A stretch of DNA of 7,191 nt from Clostridiales bacterium (GCA_012735285.1 JAAYHT010000300.1:1-7191), one strand, 5' to 3'; shown: positions 1 through 6,950, counted from the stretch's first letter. Numbers and translations: made by a program. Notes: generated by a model from the sequence alone, not told the origin.

Positions 1-141
1 AAAGGTCTATGCATTGAGTTTGCTTCAAATATGCGGGATTTCACATTAAAATTTGTTATGTTACGAGAGATTTTAACCTTGATGGTAATGTTTCCCCTAG
101 TTGAAAGTGTCGGACGTTATTACGTTAAAAAAATAAATTAA
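1..141 (+). CDS. possible 3' end of an upstream gene (unidentified)
   Basis: Frame 1 is open from the first base to a TAA at 139-141, giving 46 residues with no start needed. The other two forward frames close within the first 50 bases. The peptide has a basic C-terminus (ending YYVKKIN) and a hydrophobic stretch around residues 19-36. I do not recognise a family. A stop codon four bases before the ribosome binding site of the next gene would fit co-transcription. An open frame of this length can also arise by chance in AT-rich DNA, so this may simply be the non-coding leader of the operon. I found no convincing sigma-A promoter between 1 and 145. Confidence 0.3.
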   Translation, partial: KGLCIEFASNMRDFTLKFVMLREILTLMVMFPLVESVGRYYVKKIN

Positions 142-144
142 AAG

Positions 145-152
145 AAAGGAGG
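145..152 (+). promoter_or_regulatory. Shine-Dalgarno serving two overlapping ATG codons
   Basis: AAAGGAGG at 145-152 is a near-perfect anti-16S match. It lies 4 bases before an ATG at 157 and 11 bases before the ATG at 164. Only the ATG at 164 opens the lipoprotein frame. The ATG at 157 opens a 26-codon frame ending at TGA 235-237. Neither spacing is ideal, so the site may divide initiation between the two starts. Alternatively, the A-run at 160-164 may carry a one-base insertion. Confidence 0.75.
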
Positions 153-163
153 TTTTATGAAAA

Positions 164-1156
164 ATGCCATTTCGAAAGCTCACTTTATTACTTATAGTCG
201 CATTATTACTATCTGCATGCGGAGGTTCTCCTGCTGACTCGCCACAAGAACAGATATCCAACGGCCAAGAAGAAAAAATGATAATCAACTTTTATTCAGG
301 ATCACCTGGTGGCGGATGGTATCCTATAGCAGTTGCTTTAGCTGAAATCTGGATGAAGGATATTCCAAACCTTGAATTCAAACATGCCGATGCTGGAGGC
401 TCTGGGAACTTGATAGCTATGGAAGATGGTTTATGCCAGGTTGCTATATCATCCTCAGCTTCGATAGGTGATGGAGTAGTAGGTAATGATCACTTCCCTG
501 AGAATACTACCAAAGTAATGGGGTTGGCTGCTTTGACACCAGAACCTTGGGCTATCATAGTTTGGAAAGATTCTAATATTCGAACATTTGAAGATATGAA
601 GGGTAAGGCCCTTGTACCCCTTCCAAAAGGATATACTACTGAGGCCATTTGCAGGCGTGTTCTTCAGGCAGCTGGTTTGTCTTATGATGACTTTTCTAAA
701 GTGGATTTTGTCCATATTACAGAAGCTATTAATCTTATGAAAGATAATCATACTGATATTTTTGCAGATACCATAGCAAAAGAAGGAGATGGCACTGTCG
801 TTGAGCTAAGTTTGACAAGACCTATACATATTATTGATATCCCTAAAGATGTTCAGGAGAAAGTGGCAGAAATTTCTCCAGGTTTATTTCCTGACATTAT
901 TAAAGCAGGAGCTTACCCGGGCGTTGACCAGGATACCAATGTTCTTGGCCAAACTCTGGCTCTAGCCATCTCAACTGATTTGTCGGAGGAATTAGTATAT
1001 CAAATGACAAAAGCTATGGTAGAGAATTGGAATCAAATGCAGTTGGTAGATGTAGGCTTAGCGGAAATAGAACCGCAGGATCTTGCAAGAGATTTACTTG
1101 GTACGGAATTTCATCCTGGAGCTAAAAAATATTACCAGGAAAGAGGATGGATGTAG
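164..1156 (+). CDS. TAXI-family TRAP transporter substrate-binding lipoprotein
   Basis: This is the extracytoplasmic solute receptor of a TRAP transporter of the TAXI type, which captures an organic acid or similar solute and hands it to the membrane permease. The 330 residues begin with a lipoprotein signal: R4/K5, a hydrophobic run at 6-16, and the lipobox LSAC with Cys19 as the lipid-modified residue. This implies anchoring to the outer face of the membrane. The mature part opens with GSPGGGWYPIAVALAEIW (46-63), matching the N-terminal TAXI pattern of a glycine-rich loop followed by Y-P and a helix. The end, LGTEFHPGAKKYYQERGW (312-329), is the usual TAXI C-terminus. Length is normal for the family. 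The matching permease lies two genes downstream (2698-4626), with an amidohydrolase in between, which is less usual than direct adjacency. The stop is TAG. The start at 164 is the only one that includes the whole signal peptide in frame. Ligand unknown. Confidence 0.93.
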   Translation: MPFRKLTLLLIVALLLSACGGSPADSPQEQISNGQEEKMIINFYSGSPGGGWYPIAVALAEIWMKDIPNLEFKHADAGGSGNLIAMEDGLCQVAISSSASIGDGVVGNDHFPENTTKVMGLAALTPEPWAIIVWKDSNIRTFEDMKGKALVPLPKGYTTEAICRRVLQAAGLSYDDFSKVDFVHITEAINLMKDNHTDIFADTIAKEGDGTVVELSLTRPIHIIDIPKDVQEKVAEISPGLFPDIIKAGAYPGVDQDTNVLGQTLALAISTDLSEELVYQMTKAMVENWNQMQLVDVGLAEIEPQDLARDLLGTEFHPGAKKYYQERGWM

Positions 1157-1206
1157 AAAAGCTTGATTCGATTCTCATACCTCTGCTTTGCATTACCAAA
1201 TATTAT

Positions 1207-1214
1207 AAAGGAGG
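1207..1214 (+). promoter_or_regulatory. Shine-Dalgarno fixing the amidohydrolase start
   Basis: AAAGGAGG lies 8 bases before ATG 1223. It sets the start there rather than at the upstream in-frame codons from 1163, which would only add a non-homologous extension. The good site shows that translation of this gene is still signalled despite the later TAG. Confidence 0.85.
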
Positions 1215-1222
1215 AAAAAGAA

Positions 1223-2611
1223 ATGAAATTTGATCTTGTAATTAAAAACGGCACTGTAGTGCGTCCTTCTGGTAGATGTATGGAGGATATCGGGATCAAA
1301 AATGGAAAGATTGCAGCATTGGCCAATCCTGGTTCGATATCGGGAGTAAAAGAGATTGATGCTAAAGGCCTGCATATTCTTCCTGGCATTATTCATACCC
1401 ATGTACATATGCGAGAACCTGGAATGACACATAAAGAAGATTATGAGTCTGGAACAAAAGCCGCGGCTGCTGGTGGTGTCACCACAACAATTGATATGCC
1501 AAATGTGGCTCCACCGACAACAACTGTTGAAAGGTACCTGTAGAAACGTAAGATTGCCGAAGAAAAAGCTTATGTAGATTTTCAGCACTGGCCAGGACCC
1601 ACATCAGCTGAAAGTGTATACGAATTGGCTAAGATAGAAGGCGTTCCCGGGATGAAGGTTTTCATGGTGCGGGATCCTAAGGCTAAATATCCCCATATGC
1701 CCGAGCTGGCAATTGCTAATCATGGCGATCTTTTTAAGATTATGGAGGCAACAGCAAAAGTTAACCTACCAATTCTTGTTCATGGTGAAGTCCCTGAGCT
1801 CATGTGGGCTCTTTCGGAACCTTTCCTTGGTAATAATTCAAAGGAAGCAAGATTTAATTCCTATAATTACAATGATTGGTGGTTCTCAACTAGGGATATA
1901 GGATCTATGATTGCCATATTACTTGCTAAATTAGCAAGAGTGAAACTGCATGTCCTTCACATGGGGCAAGGCAGATACATGCACCAGTTTGTAAAATGGG
2001 CTAAAGAACAAGGACTTCCTGTTACAGGTGAACTAGAGAGTACTTGGCTTATTGAGAAGCAGGTCGATCCAGTCAGAAGAGAATGGCTCGAATTAGGGAA
2101 TTATCGACCTGAGTGTGATTATTCTGACGAGCTATGGGAAGCCGTTAATGATGGTACTGTTGATTGTATGTTGCTTGAACATGCTCCACATCATAGGGAT
2201 GAAGTAATCGCGGCAAAAAATGATGTCTGGAATGCACCAGGGGGATTACCGGCAATTCAGGATATGGTTAAACTCTTACTAACTCAAGTCAACAAAGGAA
2301 AAACTACTCTAGAAAGATTTACCCTTCTAACATCCGAAAATCCAGCAAAACTTGCAGGTCTCTATCCTCGAAAAGGTGCCATTAATATAGGTTCGGATGC
2401 GGACTTTACAATTGTTGATATGAATGCTGAAAAGGTTATTAAGCAATCAGAAGTAATAACAAAATCCGGCTTTACTCCATGGGATGGCTATGTTGCTAAG
2501 GGGATACCTGTTTATACCATTGTACGTGGAAACGTTGTTATGGATCATGATAAAATCGTTGGAAAAATGGGATACGGAACATATATTCCTTCAACCAACG
2601 GACAAGGATAA
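1223..2611 (+). pseudogene. dihydroorotase/hydantoinase-like amidohydrolase, interrupted by in-frame TAG
   Basis: Read through one TAG (1541-1543, codon 107), this is a 462-codon protein of normal length for cyclic amidohydrolases (dihydroorotase, allantoinase, hydantoinase), which hydrolyse cyclic amides or ureides with a metal centre in a TIM barrel. The N-terminal beta part DLVIKNGTVV leads to HTHVHMREPG, with metal ligands H60 and H62. GGVTTTIDMPN (84-94) follows. After the stop the same frame continues with GMKVFM (K145, the expected carboxylated lysine), H187 (LVHGE), H246 (HVLHMG) and EHAPHH (319-324). The typical C-terminal part follows, with PRKGAINIGSDADFTIVD and TPWDGY. Two positions are unusual: H58 where the family has Asp before the HxH motif, and E319 where the catalytic Asp of the DHAPH motif is expected. 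No frame change occurs, and no ribosome binding site precedes any restart after the TAG. The cause could be a nonsense mutation, a base-call error or readthrough. The gene sits inside the TRAP operon, suggesting action on the imported compound. Confidence 0.85.
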
Positions 2612-2627
2612 TGTGTCCAACCTCATT

Positions 2628-2666
2628 GCTGTAGGGGTGCGCAGTTTGCACTCGCGCCCCTGCAGC
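2628..2666 (+). other. strong intercistronic hairpin
   Basis: Arms 2628-2641 and 2653-2666 pair over 14 bp, 12 Watson-Crick and two G-T pairs, around an 11-base loop. It lies 16 bases after the amidohydrolase stop and 31 bases before the permease start. No T-run follows, so it is not a standard intrinsic terminator. More plausible roles (inference) are an mRNA-stability or processing element that sets different levels for the genes before and after it, or a weak attenuator. Confidence 0.75.
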
Positions 2667-2697
2667 CATTAAATAGTGTAAGTGGGGAGAGTAAGCT

Positions 2698-4626
2698 ATG
2701 GAGACAAAAATTACAGGAATTAGACAGTTATTTACAAGAAGAGGCGTAATCTTTCTTGTAGCGGTCGGTATGTCAATTTTTCATCTTTACACTGGATTTT
2801 TCGGTTCGTTAGCTTTTATTAAGCAGACAGCGGTTTTCCTAGGCTGTGCACTTGTGTTAGTATTTTTAATTTTCCCCGCAAAAAACCCTAAAAACGTAGA
2901 AGAAGGAACAGTTGCAGAAAAACCAAAATTAAAATGGTACGATTACTTACTAATTGTAATGAGTATTCTCCCTATGTTATATTTATTTGTCAATTTTGAA
3001 TACATTCAATTTGAACGAATCCGAATGGTAACACCTCTGACTACATTGGAAATAATTCTTGGTCTATGTTTAATTATTGCACTGTTGGAAGCGACTCGAA
3101 GAACGGTAGGTTTATTTTTATCAGTTACTGGAATAGTATTTATTGTCTATACTTTCGTAGGTCCATATCTTCCAGGGTTTTTTAAGCATAATGGAATTTC
3201 AATAAACAACTTTTTTGATCTTCAATTTCTAAGTACTTCTGGAATTTTTGGAGTTCCTGTACAAATAGCGGCTACCTATATAGTTTTATTCATTATTTTC
3301 GGTGCTTTTATGTTAGAGACAGGTTTTGGCGAGTTAATATGTGATGTGGCTACCGGTTTAACTGGAAGAACGAGAGGGGGACCAGCAAAAATTGCTGTCG
3401 TGAGCAGTGCTGGTTTTGGAATGATCAGCGGCTCAGGCAGCGCTAATGTGGCCGTTACAGGTACGTTTACCATTCCTCTGATGAAGAAAGTTGGATATAC
3501 CCCGACTTATGCAGGAGCTGTAGAAGCAGCAGCCTCTACAGGGGGAGAAATTATGCCTCCCATTATGGGTGCCGCTGCATTTCTTATGGCTCAATATGCA
3601 GGTATACCCTACATTCAAGTAATCTATCATGCCTTTATTCCTGCCATACTGTACTTTATGGCAATTTTTTTTCAGGTGGATTTTCAGGCTGCAAAAATGG
3701 GAATTCGCGGTTTATCAAAGGATGAATTGCCTCCGTGGAAAGAAAAAAGCAAACAATATATTCATTTAGTGTTTCCAATTATTGTGTTATTGGTGCTGAT
3801 GATAATAGGTAAAACAGCATTTTATGCGGTTACATGGTCTATTGCTTTGACAATTATACTAAGTTTTTTACGGAAGTCTACTAGAATGAATCTTTGGCAA
3901 ATAATGAGTGCTCTTGAAAAAGCAGCGAAGAGTGCAATTTTTGTGGCAATAGCTTGCGCGCTTGCTGGTCTGGTTGTTGGGTGTATTTATCAAAGCGGTT
4001 TAGGGATAAAGTTCACTTCATTGGTTGTGGAATTGGGAAGCGTTTCCACTGCTCTTTCTGTTATAGCTGCTGCCTTTGCTGGCCTTATATTAGGAATGGG
4101 AATGCCAATTGCTCCTGCTTACGTATTAATGATTGCTTTGGTAATACCTGCTATGGTGACATTGGGTTTTGATCCAATTGCATCTCACCTTTTTGTTATT
4201 CACATTTGTAGAGCTTCGTTGATAACTCCTCCGGTGGCTATTTCAGCCTATGTTGCTGCTGGTATAGCCGGAGCCCCTATGGCAGCTACTGGGTGGAAGG
4301 CTTTGCAATTGGGGATTGCCTCTTTCCTCGTACCCTTTATCTTTGTTTTTTCTCCGAGTTTATTGCTTATAGGGTCGGCTCCAGAAGTAATTTTAGCGGT
4401 AATAACAGGTATGATAGGTATTTACGCCTTAGCCTCCGCAATAGAGGGATACTTATTCCACCCAATGAATTTTATACAAAGAATTTTAGCGGGAATCGCT
4501 GCAATCACATTTATTATTCCAGGCTGGAGGACTGATTTAATTGGTGTTATTTTATTTGCTGCAGCTATAATTTGTCAAATAGTAGATAAAAAAAGTAAAA
4601 AGCTAGGGGTGATTAATAATGGATAG
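2698..4626 (+). CDS. TRAP transporter fused permease (DctQ-DctM, 4TM/12TM type)
   Basis: This is the integral membrane part of a TAXI-type TRAP importer, coupling solute uptake to an ion gradient in the cytoplasmic membrane. Its 642 residues fit the family of fused small and large subunits. The first part (about 16-130) has roughly four hydrophobic segments, at about 16-36, 43-60, 82-99 and 114-130, and corresponds to DctQ. The rest is DctM-like: GSGSANVAVTGTFTIP (245-260), the EAAASTGGEIMPPIMGAAAF stretch (276-295), and in the second half LILGMGMPIAPAYV (463-476) and SLITPPVAISAY (507-518), the repeated re-entrant loop signatures. The start is set by GGGGAG at 2684-2689, 8 bases upstream. 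The 3' end overlaps the flavoprotein start by 8 bases (4619-4626), implying translational coupling. It stops with TAG. The partner receptor is the lipoprotein at 164-1156. The substrate cannot be deduced. Confidence 0.94.
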   Translation: METKITGIRQLFTRRGVIFLVAVGMSIFHLYTGFFGSLAFIKQTAVFLGCALVLVFLIFPAKNPKNVEEGTVAEKPKLKWYDYLLIVMSILPMLYLFVNFEYIQFERIRMVTPLTTLEIILGLCLIIALLEATRRTVGLFLSVTGIVFIVYTFVGPYLPGFFKHNGISINNFFDLQFLSTSGIFGVPVQIAATYIVLFIIFGAFMLETGFGELICDVATGLTGRTRGGPAKIAVVSSAGFGMISGSGSANVAVTGTFTIPLMKKVGYTPTYAGAVEAAASTGGEIMPPIMGAAAFLMAQYAGIPYIQVIYHAFIPAILYFMAIFFQVDFQAAKMGIRGLSKDELPPWKEKSKQYIHLVFPIIVLLVLMIIGKTAFYAVTWSIALTIILSFLRKSTRMNLWQIMSALEKAAKSAIFVAIACALAGLVVGCIYQSGLGIKFTSLVVELGSVSTALSVIAAAFAGLILGMGMPIAPAYVLMIALVIPAMVTLGFDPIASHLFVIHICRASLITPPVAISAYVAAGIAGAPMAATGWKALQLGIASFLVPFIFVFSPSLLLIGSAPEVILAVITGMIGIYALASAIEGYLFHPMNFIQRILAGIAAITFIIPGWRTDLIGVILFAAAIICQIVDKKSKKLGVINNG

Positions 4627-6391
4627 TAAATACACAATAGAAACCTATAAAACTGATGTTGTGATTGTAGGAAGTGAAGGAGCAGGCGCAACAGCAGCTA
4701 TTGAGTTGGCAAAACATAATTTAGATGTGATTATTGTTACCAAAGGTAATGGTGTAGGAAGAAGCGGTGCTACTATTACCGGTGAAGCAGATCTCGCAGT
4801 TGATAGTAATAGTCTTTATCATAGATTTAACATGAAGGTAGGAACAGATCCTGAGGACAGTAAGGAGAATTTTTTTCATGATATCTTAGCAGGTGGGAAA
4901 TATGTCAATCAGCAGGATATCGTGCAAGCTCATGTTGAGGATGCACCAGATAGGTTCGCTGATTTGCTTGAGTGGGGTTTAAAACCTTTGTTTGTCACCA
5001 AAATGTCCGGTCATTCCTACCCAAGAGGTGTTATCGTTTCTGCTCCTGAGATGATTCGGATATATCGTAAAAAATTAAAAGAAACCAAGACAAAAGTTTT
5101 AAATAATATTTTTATTCATGAACTTCTTTATCAGAATGGAGTATGTAGCGGAGTATTTGGCCTAAATATGGTAAGTGGGAATTTTATCACGATAGAAGCC
5201 AAAGCAGTATTATTAGCTACTGGTGGAGGAATGAGACTCTATCCTATTACTACTGCTCCTGAGGAATTGACCGGTGATGGTACAGCTATGGCATTTAGAG
5301 CAGTGGTCGAACTGATGGATATGGAATTTCCCATGTTCTTGCCAGGATGCTTTCCTTGGCCCGAGGCTGTAAAAGGGGTAAATACTCCATTTAAACTAGC
5401 TTCTGCTGGTATGATATCAGGTCATATGCTCAACAAGCACGGTGAACGTTTTATGGCCAAATGGGACCCGATCAAAATGGAGAAAAGTACTAGAGATATA
5501 ACCGCTGTTGCAATGTGGACAGAGATAATGGAAAACAGAGGAGGCCCCCATGGTGGTGTTTTCGTTTCATTAAAGCATCTACCGGATAATGTAATTGATT
5601 ACATTATGGAATGGCTACCACCTAGCTATTTGAAAAAATACGGTGGTTTTGACATGTCAAAATTCCTGCCTGACTTAAAGCGAGACGCTGTTGAATCCGT
5701 TCCAGCCAGCCATTTCTTTAATGGTGGAATTAAGATAGATATCTGGTGCAGGACCAATATGAGTGGACTATATGCTGCCGGAGAAGTTACGGCTGGTCTT
5801 CATGGAGCTAACAGGCTTTCTGGAAATGCGTTCACAGATATGATTGTATGGGGTCACAGGGCAGCTCAGGCTATAGCAGAAGATATTAAAAAAGGAGAGA
5901 TTTATCAAACCCCGTTAGATAAAAAACAAGTGGAATATTACGTGACAGAAGCATTGGCAGGATATTCTCAGCAAGGAGATGAAAAGATGCAGAGTGTGCG
6001 GGATGATGTTCAAGATACTGCATGGAAGCATGCTGGGATTGTACGGGATGATTCACTGCTCAAAGAAGGATTGGATAAACTACAAAATCTAAAGGAACGT
6101 TATAAAAGAATTCGCTTGACTTGTAATGAAAAGAAATATAACAAAGAATTCATTCGTTATTTAGAGACCAAAAATATGATAGCCAATCTTGAATGTATTC
6201 TTGTAGCTGCAGAGAACCGGCATGAATCAAGAGGCTCTCATTATCGAAAGGATTTTCCTAATACTGATAATATTAAATGGTTTAAAAACCAAGTCATAAT
6301 TTTTAAAGACGGGGAAGTTGAATTAAAGCTTGAAGATCCGGTAGTGACTACTGAAGAACCAGATAGAATAATTGAAAAATATGGATATTAA
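4619..6391 (+). CDS. FAD-dependent oxidoreductase, fumarate reductase/succinate dehydrogenase flavoprotein family
   Basis: This is a soluble flavoprotein of the FrdA/SdhA/AprA/NadB family, 590 residues. It has no signal peptide, so it is probably cytoplasmic. The N-terminal FAD-binding fold is VVIVGSEGAGATAA (14-27), where E20 takes the place of the second glycine of the usual GxG. ATGGG at 200-204 is the second FAD contact. Catalytic-type residues seen are R292 (STRDITAVA), H365 (ASHFFNGGI) and R399 (LHGANRLSGN). The C-terminal ENRHESRGSHYRKDFP (532-547) is the classic SdhA/FrdA tail. Two typical features are absent: the His of the SHT motif that binds FAD covalently (here RSGAT, 48-52), and the His of the FHPT substrate motif (here FLPG, 240-243). 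FAD is therefore probably non-covalent, and the substrate may not be plain fumarate or succinate. A modest AGGGG site (4605-4609) lies 9 bases before the start. The next gene supplies a 2Fe-2S partner. Its place in the operon suggests it oxidises or reduces the imported compound or a derivative. Confidence 0.9.
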   Translation: MDSKYTIETYKTDVVIVGSEGAGATAAIELAKHNLDVIIVTKGNGVGRSGATITGEADLAVDSNSLYHRFNMKVGTDPEDSKENFFHDILAGGKYVNQQDIVQAHVEDAPDRFADLLEWGLKPLFVTKMSGHSYPRGVIVSAPEMIRIYRKKLKETKTKVLNNIFIHELLYQNGVCSGVFGLNMVSGNFITIEAKAVLLATGGGMRLYPITTAPEELTGDGTAMAFRAVVELMDMEFPMFLPGCFPWPEAVKGVNTPFKLASAGMISGHMLNKHGERFMAKWDPIKMEKSTRDITAVAMWTEIMENRGGPHGGVFVSLKHLPDNVIDYIMEWLPPSYLKKYGGFDMSKFLPDLKRDAVESVPASHFFNGGIKIDIWCRTNMSGLYAAGEVTAGLHGANRLSGNAFTDMIVWGHRAAQAIAEDIKKGEIYQTPLDKKQVEYYVTEALAGYSQQGDEKMQSVRDDVQDTAWKHAGIVRDDSLLKEGLDKLQNLKERYKRIRLTCNEKKYNKEFIRYLETKNMIANLECILVAAENRHESRGSHYRKDFPNTDNIKWFKNQVIIFKDGEVELKLEDPVVTTEEPDRIIEKYGY

Positions 6392-6401
6392 ATACGATAT
6401 T

Positions 6402-6408
6402 AAGGAGG
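6402..6408 (+). promoter_or_regulatory. Shine-Dalgarno before two adjacent ATG codons
   Basis: AAGGAGG at 6402-6408 is 4 bases before ATG 6413 and 7 bases before ATG 6416. Both are in frame, so the choice changes only one Met. The spacing favours 6416 as the more efficient start. Confidence 0.7.
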
Positions 6409-6412
6409 TTGT

Positions 6413-6745
6413 ATGATGAGTAGTGATAATACACCCATGGTAAAAATTACAATAAAACGGGGAGATTCCTTTCAAAGTAAATATCAAACCTACGAAATAC
6501 CTCTACAGGAGAAAATGAGTATTTTTAACGCTCTTGAATATATTAATAGTTATCTTGATCCCAGCCTTGCATTTTATACATCCTGTAAAATAGGAAAGTG
6601 CCTGGGATGTACAGTGGAGGTAAACGGAAAACGTAGACTCGCTTGTACAACAATTGTCGAAGGCGATATGACTCTTGAACCAGACTCGCGATTTCCAGTT
6701 GTAAGAGATTTAATGGTTGATATGAGCGATCAGGAGAGTAGTTAG
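6413..6745 (+). CDS. stand-alone 2Fe-2S ferredoxin-domain protein (SdhB/FrdB N-terminal type)
   Basis: This small iron-sulfur protein of 110 residues probably carries electrons to or from the flavoprotein encoded 21 bases upstream. Cysteines C58, C63, C66 and C78 form the C-x4-C-x2-C-x11-C pattern of the plant-type 2Fe-2S domain at the N-terminus of succinate dehydrogenase/fumarate reductase iron-sulfur subunits. The flanking text also fits: VKITIKRGD at the start, SLAFYTSCKIGKCLGC, and the closing FPVVRDLMVD (93-102). In SdhB/FrdB this last motif leads into the second domain, which carries the 4Fe-4S and 3Fe-4S (or second 4Fe-4S) clusters. Here the protein ends eight residues later at TAG. 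The downstream DNA in all forward frames is AT-rich and quickly stopped, so this does not look like a frameshifted full-length gene. No membrane segment is present. It is the last gene of the operon. Confidence 0.9.
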   Translation: MMSSDNTPMVKITIKRGDSFQSKYQTYEIPLQEKMSIFNALEYINSYLDPSLAFYTSCKIGKCLGCTVEVNGKRRLACTTIVEGDMTLEPDSRFPVVRDLMVDMSDQESS

Positions 6746-6760
6746 ATAATATTAAGGGTT

Positions 6761-6774
6761 ATATGTTTACATAT
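6761..6774. promoter_or_regulatory. short palindrome, possible operator
   Basis: ATATGT (6761-6766) and ACATAT (6769-6774) are perfect inverted copies separated by TT. The site lies 15 bases after the last gene of the operon and upstream of a TATAAT box. It could be a regulator binding site for the downstream gene. In AT-rich DNA a 6-bp palindrome is weak evidence. Confidence 0.2.
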
Positions 6775-6804
6775 TTATTCATATTCCAATGATTTTAGCA
6801 ATTA

Positions 6805-6810
6805 TATAAT
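6805..6810 (+). promoter_or_regulatory. possible -10 box for the aminotransferase transcript
   Basis: A perfect TATAAT lies at 6805-6810, but no good -35 hexamer is found 16-18 bases upstream; TTCATA at 6778-6783 is 21 bases away. A transcript from here would carry a leader of about 220 bases before the aminotransferase, including the interleaved repeats and both mini-ORFs. A weaker alternative -10, TAAAAT at 6980-6985, would give a short leader lacking them. Confidence 0.3.
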
Positions 6811-6850
6811 AAGGAAAAGTTGCGGGGAGTGAGTTGGAAGGAATATTATT

Positions 6851-6889
6851 ATGGCTACCCGCGGCGGAGTTGCTGACACCTGCATTTAA
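6851..6889 (+). CDS. candidate leader peptide 1 (12 residues)
   Basis: ATG 6851 opens MATRGGVADTCI followed by TAA 6887-6889. AAGGA at 6838-6842 (within GGAAGGAA) is 8 bases upstream, a good spacing. The ORF covers the left arms of both interleaved inverted repeats, so a ribosome translating it would disrupt both pairings. The peptide resembles no known leader and contains one Cys and no run of a single amino acid. Its length alone gives no coding evidence, so it may be fortuitous. Confidence 0.25.
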   Translation: MATRGGVADTCI

Positions 6890-6950
6890 AAAGGACTATA
6901 TACCATGCCGCCGGTAGTCATGGTTGTGATATCTAGAAATGTCAGCTCCG
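6851..6950 (+). ncRNA. interleaved inverted repeats, possible structured leader RNA
   Basis: Two imperfect inverted repeats overlap in A-B-A'-B' order. Stem A pairs 6851-6859 with 6913-6921 (9 bp, one G-T) and 6863-6867 with 6908-6912 (5 bp), with three bases bulged. Stem B pairs 6865-6869 with 6946-6950 and 6873-6878 with 6940-6945 (11 bp), also with three bases bulged. The two left arms share 6865-6867, so the stems must either compete or form a pseudoknot with a shortened helix. A third option pairs ACCATG 6902-6907 with CATGGT 6919-6924 and excludes stem A. This arrangement is typical of switching leaders. No T-tract follows, so no intrinsic terminator is visible. It matches no riboswitch class that I recognise. 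Confidence 0.45.

Noticed and set aside
1541..1543. Pyrrolysine insertion at the amber codon
   Set aside because: Three neighbouring genes stop at TAG, the site is on a probable surface helix and not in the active centre, and no Pyl machinery is in the window. Kept only as a test, not as a call.
97..1588. Reverse-strand open frames over the lipoprotein and amidohydrolase genes
   Set aside because: They are shadows of strong forward genes, lack ribosome binding sites and show no recognisable domains.
1625..2611. Independent second gene starting after the amber codon
   Set aside because: The first possible starts (TTG 1625, ATG 1652) have no ribosome binding site, and the product would lack the first metal ligands. 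It is the continuation of the same gene.
2628..2666. Intrinsic terminator ending the first two genes
   Set aside because: The hairpin is followed by CATTAAATAG with no T-run, and the permease that the lipoprotein needs lies just downstream.
3954..4535. Additional forward frames within the permease gene
   Set aside because: They are short alternative frames inside a well-supported membrane protein gene, cysteine- and arginine-rich as expected for out-of-frame reading.
6848..6864. T-box-like string (TGGCTACCCGCGG resembles the TGGNACCGCG motif)
   Set aside because: The match has extra bases, there is no room or sequence for a stem I with specifier loop upstream, and no terminator follows.
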